The notes below the pieces were generated by a model, which saw only the letters and a program-made list of their open reading frames with translations, searched no databases and was not told the DNA's origin. A DNA stretch of 64,000 nucleotides from Rhodobacterales bacterium (GTDB lineage: Bacteria > Pseudomonadota > Alphaproteobacteria > Rhodobacterales > Rhodobacteraceae), in NCBI GenBank assembly GCA_002748265.1, contig PDRY01000012.1, positions 496,001-560,000 on the forward strand. Reading direction: 5' to 3'. Positions 58,488 through 64,000 of this stretch are shown piece after piece. Within the stretch, counting starts at the first letter, position 1, and each line of letters starts with the position of its first letter. The translations under genes were made by a program, and so were the position numbers.

Positions 58488-58856
58488 TTGGCACGTATTG
58501 CCGGCGTGAACCTGCCCACCGCGAAGCGGGTTCCCATCGCCCTCACCTACATCACCGGTATCGGCCCCTCCTCCGCGAAAGCGATCTGCGAGGCGACCGG
58601 CATCGACGAAACCCGCCGCCTGAACGACCTGTCCGACGCCGAAGTGCTCGCCATCCGTGAGCATATCGACGCGAACTACACCGTCGAAGGCGACCTGCGC
58701 CGCGAAGTGCAGATGAACATCAAACGCCTGATGGACCTGGGCTGCTACCGTGGCCTGCGCCACCGCCGCAACCTGCCGGTTCGCGGTCAGCGTACGCACA
58801 CCAATGCGCGCACCCGCAAAGGCCCGGCGAAACCCATCGCCGGCAAGAAGAAATAA
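58488..58856 (+). CDS. rpsM: 30S ribosomal protein S13 (TTG start)
   Basis: S13 (122 residues) contacts the 50S subunit. [20 protein letters not shown] and the [19 protein letters not shown] end are diagnostic. The initiation codon must be TTG at 58488, since the conserved MARIAGVN start maps exactly there, with AAAGGA about ten bases upstream. It opens the third ribosomal block. Confidence 0.97.
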   Translation: MARIAGVNLPTAKRVPIALTYITGIGPSSAKAICEATGIDETRRLNDLSDAEVLAIREHIDANYTVEGDLRREVQMNIKRLMDLGCYRGLRHRRNLPVRGQRTHTNARTRKGPAKPIAGKKK

Positions 58857-58868
58857 GGAGGCGCACAG

Positions 58869-59261
58869 ATGGCTCGTGATCCCCGTCGCGGAGGCAAGAA
58901 GAAGGTCTCCAAGAACATCGCTGCTGGCGTCGCCCACGTGAACTCCAGCTTCAACAACACCAAGATCCTGATCTCGGACGTGCAGGGCAACGCCATTTCC
59001 TGGTCGTCCGCTGGCACCATGGGCTTCAAAGGGTCGCGCAAATCGACCCCTTACGCCGCCCAGCTGGCCGCCGAAGACGCGGGCCGCAAGGCTCAGGAAC
59101 ACGGTGTGAAGACTCTGGAAGTCGAAGTGCAGGGCCCGGGTTCGGGTCGTGAGAGCGCCCTGCGTGCTCTGGCTGCTGTCGGGTTCAACATCACGTCCAT
59201 CCGCGACGTGACCCCGATCGCCCACAACGGCTGCCGCCCGCCGAAGCGCCGCCGCGTCTAA
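58869..59261 (+). CDS. rpsK: 30S ribosomal protein S11
   Basis: S11 (130 residues) forms part of the 30S platform. [20 protein letters not shown] and the C-terminal [14 protein letters not shown] are diagnostic. AGGAGG precedes the start. Confidence 0.98.
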   Translation: MARDPRRGGKKKVSKNIAAGVAHVNSSFNNTKILISDVQGNAISWSSAGTMGFKGSRKSTPYAAQLAAEDAGRKAQEHGVKTLEVEVQGPGSGRESALRALAAVGFNITSIRDVTPIAHNGCRPPKRRRV

Positions 59262-59379
59262 GGCAAACCAATTCGGGCCGGGGCCGTGCATTTTGCGCGG
59301 TCCCGTCCTTTCGTTTTTTGAAACCTCGGGTGCCGCCCCTGAAGGACCATGGAGGGGCAAGGCTAGAATGGAGGGACAC

Positions 59380-60396
59380 ATGATCCACAAGAATTGGGCC
59401 GAACTGATCAAGCCGACCCAGCTGGAGGTCAAGCCTGGCTTTGACCCTGCGCGTCAGGCCACCGTCGTGGCCGAGCCGCTGGAGCGTGGCTTTGGTCTGA
59501 CCCTGGGCAACGCGCTGCGCCGCGTCCTGCTCTCCTCGCTGCAAGGTGCTGCGATCACCTCCGTGCAGATCGACAACGTCCTGCACGAGTTCTCCTCCGT
59601 GTCCGGCGTGCGCGAAGATGTCACCGACATGGTGCTGAACCTCAAGCAGGTCGCGCTGCGCATGGAAGTCGAAGGCCCCAAGCGTCTGCAGGTGCAGGCC
59701 AAAGGCCCCGGCGCTGTGACCGCTGGCGACATCTCGGAAAGCGCGGGCATCGAGATCCTGAACAAGGATCACGTGATCTGCCATCTCGACGAAGGCGCCG
59801 ACCTGTTCATGGAGCTGACCGTGAACACCGGCAAAGGCTACGTCGCCGCTGACAAGAACAAGCCGGAAGATGCCCCCATCGGCATGATCGCCATCGACGC
59901 GATCTATTCCCCGGTCAAGAAGGTCTCCTATGACGTGCAGCCGACCCGTGAGGGCCAGGTGCTCGACTATGACAAGCTGACCATGAAGGTGGAAACCGAC
60001 GGCTCCATCACCCCGGACGATGCCGTGGCCTTTGCTGCGCGCATCCTGCAGGACCAGCTTCAGATCTTCGTCAACTTCGACGAGCCTGAAACCGCTGGCA
60101 CCGGCTCCGACGATGACGGGCTGGAGTTCAACCCGCTCCTCCTCAAGAAGGTGGACGAGCTGGAACTGTCTGTCCGTTCGGCCAACTGCCTGAAGAACGA
60201 CAACATCGTCTATATTGGCGACCTGATCCAGAAGACCGAAGCCGAGATGCTCCGCACCCCGAACTTCGGCCGCAAGTCGCTCAACGAGATCAAGGAAGTG
60301 CTGTCCGGCATGGGTCTGCACCTCGGCATGGATGTCGAGGACTGGCCGCCGGAGAACATCGAAGAGCTGGCCAAGAAATTCGAAGACCAGTTCTAA
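59380..60396 (+). CDS. rpoA: RNA polymerase alpha subunit
   Basis: The 338-residue alpha subunit forms the dimer that seeds RNA polymerase. The N-terminal domain has [20 protein letters not shown] and the C-terminal domain, which contacts UP elements and activators, has [18 protein letters not shown]. The start at 59380 (MIHKNWAEL) has GGAGGG upstream. In the gap before it a GGGGCCG/CGGTCCC stem (59280-59304) is followed by a T-rich stretch, possibly limiting read-through. Confidence 0.98.
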   Translation: MIHKNWAELIKPTQLEVKPGFDPARQATVVAEPLERGFGLTLGNALRRVLLSSLQGAAITSVQIDNVLHEFSSVSGVREDVTDMVLNLKQVALRMEVEGPKRLQVQAKGPGAVTAGDISESAGIEILNKDHVICHLDEGADLFMELTVNTGKGYVAADKNKPEDAPIGMIAIDAIYSPVKKVSYDVQPTREGQVLDYDKLTMKVETDGSITPDDAVAFAARILQDQLQIFVNFDEPETAGTGSDDDGLEFNPLLLKKVDELELSVRSANCLKNDNIVYIGDLIQKTEAEMLRTPNFGRKSLNEIKEVLSGMGLHLGMDVEDWPPENIEELAKKFEDQF

Positions 60397-60402
60397 GGCA
60401 TT

Positions 60403-60425
60403 CGGGGCCCGCCCGCCGGGCCCCG
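60403..60425 (+). other. hairpin between rpoA and rplQ
   Basis: CGGGGCCCG pairs with CGGGCCCCG over nine bp with a five-base loop, then TTTC. It resembles a weak terminator and may lower rplQ expression relative to rpoA. Confidence 0.4.
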
Positions 60426-60509
60426 TTTCACCCCGGGCAATCCCGCCCCAAGGAGAGGGACCGACACGCATCGGTTCCCGGACAAAGCAAAACGTGAAAG
60501 GATAAATCA

Positions 60510-60932
60510 ATGCGTCACGCCAAAGGTTACCGCCGCCTGAACCGCACCCATGAGCACCGCAAGGCGCTGTGGGCGAACATGGCCGGCTCGCTCATCGAAC
60601 ATGAGCAGATCAAGACCACCCTGCCCAAAGCCAAAGAACTGCGCCGCGTCGTCGAAAAGCTCGTCACGCTCGGCAAGCGTGGTGACCTGCACGCCCGTCG
60701 TCAGGCCGCTGCTCAGCTCAAGCAGGACATGCACGTCGCCAAGCTGTTCGACGTGATCGGCCCCCGGTATGCCGACCGTCAGGGCGGCTATGTTCGCATC
60801 ATGAAAGCGGGCTTCCGCTATGGCGACATGGCCCCGATGGCGATCATCGAATTCGTGGATCGCGACGTGGACGCCAAAGGCGCCGCCGACAAGGCCCGCA
60901 ATGAGGCCGAACTGGCGCTCGAAGACGAATAA
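60510..60932 (+). CDS. rplQ: 50S ribosomal protein L17
   Basis: L17 (140 residues) lies near the exit tunnel. [20 protein letters not shown] is diagnostic; a short acidic C-terminal extension follows. It is the last gene of the third ribosomal block, followed by a terminator. Confidence 0.98.
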   Translation: MRHAKGYRRLNRTHEHRKALWANMAGSLIEHEQIKTTLPKAKELRRVVEKLVTLGKRGDLHARRQAAAQLKQDMHVAKLFDVIGPRYADRQGGYVRIMKAGFRYGDMAPMAIIEFVDRDVDAKGAADKARNEAELALEDE

Positions 60933-60957
60933 GAATCAGACGCCGGAAGGCATCTGG

Positions 60958-60985
60958 AAAGCCCCGCCACTGGCGGGGCTTTTTA
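60958..60985. terminator. terminator after rplQ
   Basis: AAAGCCCCGCC pairs with GGCGGGGCTTT around a three-base loop, followed by a T run. It overlaps the end of the convergent DUF1801 gene and can serve both strands. Confidence 0.88.
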
Positions 60986-61348
60986 CGTTGAGCCGTTCTT
61001 GTAGGTCAGCGCCCGGCGGATCAACCACGCCACGGGCTCCATCGGCAACGGCTCCGCATCCGCAAGGTGGAGCGCGCGATTGCCCTCAATCGGAAGATTG
61101 GCGAACCGGGCGGCCAGGTCGCTCATCACGCGGGTCTGGCAATGCGTGTAGATCGCCAGCCCGGCCTCCGTCTGACCAAGCCTGATCGGAGTGCCCTTGG
61201 GCACGGCAAAGGACGGCTGCCCCCATTTCACGCTTTCCGCAACGTCTGCCCCCAGCTGCGCGGCGCAGGCGTGGATCATCCCGCGCAGGGCGATGGCTCT
61301 TTCGCGCGTTTGGGGGCGGTACTGGTGGATGATGTCCATGGGATCCAT
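60983..61348 (-). CDS. DUF1801-family protein
   Basis: About 121 residues. YRPQTRERAIALRGMIHACA, SVKWGQPSFAV and GLAIYTHCQ fit the DUF1801 (YdhG-like) family, whose function is not established. The start at 61348 is preferred because GGAGG lies upstream; a GTG at 61378 would add ten residues but has poor spacing. Confidence 0.8.
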   Translation of the reverse strand: MDPMDIIHQYRPQTRERAIALRGMIHACAAQLGADVAESVKWGQPSFAVPKGTPIRLGQTEAGLAIYTHCQTRVMSDLAARFANLPIEGNRALHLADAEPLPMEPVAWLIRRALTYKNGST

Positions 61349-61413
61349 GCCGACGCTTTCCTCCGCTCTAAGGGTCACCTACCCTCCAGGCATCCTAACC
61401 GGAGCACGCGCCC

Positions 61414-61776
61414 ATGACGACCTTCGCCCACATACTGACTGCCCTGATCGCCTTGCTGCACCTCTACATCCTCTGGTTCGAGATGTTCGCCTGGGAAAGC
61501 CGCGGCCCTCGCGTCTTTACCAGCTTTCCGCGCGATCTCTTCGCACCCACCAAAGTGATGGCGGCCAACCAGGGGCTCTATAACGGCTTTCTCGCCGCAG
61601 GATTGCTCTGGTCACTGCTGATTGGCGATCCGGGCTGGTCCCGGTCGGTGGCGCTGTTCTTCCTCGGCTGCGTCAGCATCGCCGGGCTCTACGGAGCCGC
61701 AACCGCATCCCGCAGGATCTTTGTCGTGCAGGCCCTTCCCGCCCTTGTCGCCATAGCGTTGCTGCTCATCGCCTGA
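61414..61776 (+). CDS. DUF1304-family membrane protein
   Basis: The 120-residue protein has four hydrophobic helices and the family block HLYILWFEMFAWESRGPRVF followed by NQGLYNGFLAAGLLW. The family is widespread, inner-membrane and of unknown role. Confidence 0.87.
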   Translation: MTTFAHILTALIALLHLYILWFEMFAWESRGPRVFTSFPRDLFAPTKVMAANQGLYNGFLAAGLLWSLLIGDPGWSRSVALFFLGCVSIAGLYGAATASRRIFVVQALPALVAIALLLIA

Positions 61777-61839
61777 CCCGCAGCGTGCGATGGGCGCGCG
61801 ATCATGGCATGATGCGGCGGCAGCCACAGGAGCCATCGC

Positions 61840-62436
61840 ATGATTCGCATCATCCTCACCGCCCTTCTGCTTGCCGGTCCGGCATTTGCCCAGGACTACC
61901 CGGCGCTCCATTCGGTGACGGGCGTGGCGTCGGATGATCGCCTGAACATCCGCGCAGCGCCAGACGCGTCGTCGGACATCCTCGACAGCCTCTCGCCCTA
62001 TGCGATCTCTGTCGAAGTGCTGCGCACGACCTCCGATGGCCGCTGGGGCCAAGTGCTGACCGGAGAGGGCAATGGCTGGGTGTCCATGCGCTACATGGCC
62101 CGCACCGATGAAGACCCCTGGGCGGAGCCGGTGCCCCTAATCTGCCACGGCACGGAGCCGTTCTGGCGGCTGGGGCTCTATCCGAAGGGCAGCGAATACG
62201 ACAGCCCCGATACCGGCCGCAGGGATCTGTCGCTGACCTCGCACCGCAAGGCGCGCAATGGCTGGAAGCTGGAGTTTCAGGAGGGCCCGACCCTCACCCG
62301 GACGCTGATCGTGCAGCGCTTCCCATGCAGCGACGGGATGAGCGACGCGATGTTCGGCTACCGCGCCACCCTGTTCAACGATTCGCCCGATGGGGCGGCG
62401 ATCCAGTCCGGCTGCTGCACCCGCGACAACCGCTAG
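61840..62436 (+). CDS. secreted SH3-domain protein
   Basis: A signal peptide (IRIILTALLLAGPAFA) precedes a bacterial SH3 domain (GVASDDRLNIRAAPDASSD to NGWVSMRYM). The C-terminal 100 residues resemble the DUF of COG3650-type lipoproteins (CHGTEPFWRLGLY) and keep paired Cys residues. It probably acts in the periplasm at the cell wall. Its stop overlaps the convergent alkB by four bases. Confidence 0.78.
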   Translation: MIRIILTALLLAGPAFAQDYPALHSVTGVASDDRLNIRAAPDASSDILDSLSPYAISVEVLRTTSDGRWGQVLTGEGNGWVSMRYMARTDEDPWAEPVPLICHGTEPFWRLGLYPKGSEYDSPDTGRRDLSLTSHRKARNGWKLEFQEGPTLTRTLIVQRFPCSDGMSDAMFGYRATLFNDSPDGAAIQSGCCTRDNR

Positions 62437-63032
62437 GTCACGACCCGCAAGGTCAGGTTGATCCGCCCGCCGCCCTCCAGCAGCGCGGAGGAGCCCGTGC
62501 GAATCCGGTCCACGCCGTGATGGATCAGCCGGGCGGCACCGCCCATCACCAGCACGTCCCCGGAGCCAAGCCAGAGCGATTCGGTCCGCCCGCCTTTCTC
62601 CACATTGCCGATCCGGAACAGGGCGTCATCGCCCAGCGATATCGACACGACCGGCTGGCTCAGGTCGGCCTCATCCCGGTCCTGATGCAGACCCATCTTC
62701 GCGCTGCCACGATACAGGTTGATCAGGCAGCATTCGGGGGCCCGCGCATCCGGGGCGACCGCGTTCCACACTTGCAGGACACATGCCGGGATCGCAGGCC
62801 AGTCCACGCCGGACGGATGGCGAGGCTCATAGCGGTAGCCGCGCCCGTCGCTGACCCAGCCGAACGCGCCTGCGGCGGTCATCTGCACCGACATCGGCCC
62901 CCGCCGGGTGCGCGGGGTGAAGAACGGCGCGCGCGCCACGACGTCGCGCAGGGCCGCGACCATCTGCGCCTGTGCCGCAGGCTCCAGAAAGCCGGGGATG
63001 TAGGTGCAGCCGCGAATACCGTGAGTGCGCAT
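62433..63032 (-). CDS. alkB: alpha-ketoglutarate-dependent DNA repair dioxygenase AlkB
   Basis: AlkB removes methyl groups from 1-methyladenine and 3-methylcytosine. The 199 residues show NLYRGSAKMGLHQDRDEADL with the iron His and Asp, a distal His in LIHHGVDRI and RINLTLR that binds 2-oxoglutarate. No ada or alkA gene is adjacent. Confidence 0.93.
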   Translation of the reverse strand: MRTHGIRGCTYIPGFLEPAAQAQMVAALRDVVARAPFFTPRTRRGPMSVQMTAAGAFGWVSDGRGYRYEPRHPSGVDWPAIPACVLQVWNAVAPDARAPECCLINLYRGSAKMGLHQDRDEADLSQPVVSISLGDDALFRIGNVEKGGRTESLWLGSGDVLVMGGAARLIHHGVDRIRTGSSALLEGGGRINLTLRVVT

Positions 63033-63129
63033 GGTGCCTGTCCGCCTCCCGCCACGAGTTTGGCGAGGCCAACCCGCCCGCGCAAGGCACGAAGCCGCCA
63101 GGGCGCAGGCCCCGGCGGCTCTGGGTGTT

Positions 63130-63771
63130 TTAGTCGATGGTGGTGATCATCTCATCGCGGGATTTGCGGACCTTTTCCATGGACAGCAGCCAGTCCCCGC
63201 CAGCATCGCGATAACCCAGCGGCAGCAGTACGACCGACCGCAACCCGCGCGCCTTCAGGCCAAGGATTTCGTCGACCTTCTCAGGGTCGAACCCTTCCAT
63301 CGGCGTGCAATCCACGTCCTGCTCCGCAGCGGCGATCAGGGCCACACCCAAAGCGATATAGGCCTGACGCGCGGCGTGCTCGTAATTGGTGCGGGCGTCG
63401 CGCGGCAGGTAGTTGGCCTTCAGGTTCTCGTAATACTGGGTCATCAGCGGCAGATCTCCACGGACCTCAGTCATCTGCCGGGTCACGGCGTCGATGCGTT
63501 CTTCGTTGTAGTTGTCCCAGGCCGCAAAGACGAGGAGGTGCGAGCCATCGGTGATCTGAGCTTGATCCCAGGCCACCTTACGGATCTGGGCGCGCAGTTC
63601 GGGATCGGTGACCACCAGCATCTCGAAAGGCTGCGTGCCGCTGGAGGTCGGCGTCATGCGGATCGCCTCAAGGATCGCATCGACCTTGTCCTGCGGCACC
63701 GCTTTGGCCGGGTCCATCTTCTTGGTGGCATAGCGCCAGTTCAGGTGATCGAGCAAAGCACGTTCGGTCAT
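63130..63771 (-). CDS. nitroreductase-family NAD(P)H-dependent oxidoreductase
   Basis: This 213-residue FMN enzyme has the NfsB-type pattern: LNWRYATKKMDPAK, RMTPTSSGTQPFEMLVV, ARQAYIALGVALIAAAEQDVDCTPMEGFDPEKVDE. Such enzymes reduce nitro groups, quinones or enones. The start at 63771 has AGGA six bases upstream; ATGs at 63786 and 63804 are alternatives. The remaining 229 bases to the window end hold nothing I can support. Confidence 0.87.
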   Translation of the reverse strand: MTERALLDHLNWRYATKKMDPAKAVPQDKVDAILEAIRMTPTSSGTQPFEMLVVTDPELRAQIRKVAWDQAQITDGSHLLVFAAWDNYNEERIDAVTRQMTEVRGDLPLMTQYYENLKANYLPRDARTNYEHAARQAYIALGVALIAAAEQDVDCTPMEGFDPEKVDEILGLKARGLRSVVLLPLGYRDAGGDWLLSMEKVRKSRDEMITTID

Positions 63772-64000
63772 GGGGTATCCTGTCATTGTCTGGGGATCGG
63801 TCATCGGGCCGATAGTCGCGGCGATATAGGAAGCCGCCCCTGCCCCGCCAAGAGTGCCGCCCGCGCGCCTGCCGCAACGGAAGCCCACTGCCGCACGGGA
63901 GCGGCGGCGAAACACCTGGGGCAAGCCGCCCTACACTGCGTTTCCCTGTCACAGCGCTGTTGCAGGTAGAAAAACGCCTCCCTATATACCGATCAGCCCG

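Overview
The window looks like a chromosomal segment from an alphaproteobacterium of the Rhodobacterales (Roseobacter-type). It is GC-rich. The gene content fits that group: a serB/serC-serA locus, ubiG, an IalB-family protein, a Hint-domain secreted protein, the betIBA and choXWV osmoprotectant genes, and SelD fused to an FAD-dependent oxidoreductase. Assignments rest on reading the proteins and motifs by eye; no search was run.

Layout. (1) 1-5255 is an accessory block with visibly lower GC in its left part. It holds an unrecognised protein, an AlpA-type regulator, a primase/helicase split by a frameshift, a divergent NTF2-fold/TetR pair with twin operators, and a gene-free stretch ending at the 3' end of tRNA-Arg(CCT), a typical island insertion site. 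(2) 5445-9412 holds LacI and LysR regulators, a small ORF and a cyanophycin-synthetase-like ATP-grasp protein. (3) 9479-15048 is the rimP-nusA-ylxR-infB operon on the minus strand, with a promoter, leader hairpin and terminator-like attenuator ahead of rimP. (4) 15159-25057 is housekeeping: pip, ubiG, a comF-grxC-nitrilase-marR-GNAT operon with ATGA overlaps, a methyltransferase, hemH, rlmN, an IalB protein and an asparaginase. (5) 25108-28921 is serine biosynthesis: serB divergent from serC-serA, with a serC-type leader RNA candidate. (6) 28998-32950 has a phosphatase, mnmH and selD, whose products link selenophosphate synthesis to tRNA selenouridine. (7) 33085-39078 is a mixed set that includes hmgA with a palindrome inside its promoter.

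(8) 39198-60932 carries the downstream half of the S10-spc-alpha ribosomal protein cluster in three separated pieces: rpmC to rpmD, rplO-secY-adk, and rpsM-rpsK-rpoA-rplQ. A Hint-domain gene on the opposite strand sits between rpmD and rplO. The betIBA/choXWV choline-to-glycine-betaine system, a FabI-like reductase, a DUF3141 hydrolase and a BLUF photoreceptor sit between adk and rpsM. Each ribosomal piece has its own plausible sigma-70 promoter, and terminators flank the insertions. (9) 60983-63771 holds small proteins of the DUF1801, DUF1304 and SH3 types, AlkB and a nitroreductase.

I found no CRISPR array, insertion sequence, rRNA gene or recognised defence system. The most distinctive signals are the broken ribosomal cluster with its inserted genes, several candidate RNA or operator control sites (rimP, serC, hmgA, the choX-choW gap, fabI-like), the phased T-tract DNA upstream of rplO, and the frameshifted primase-helicase beside tRNA-Arg.
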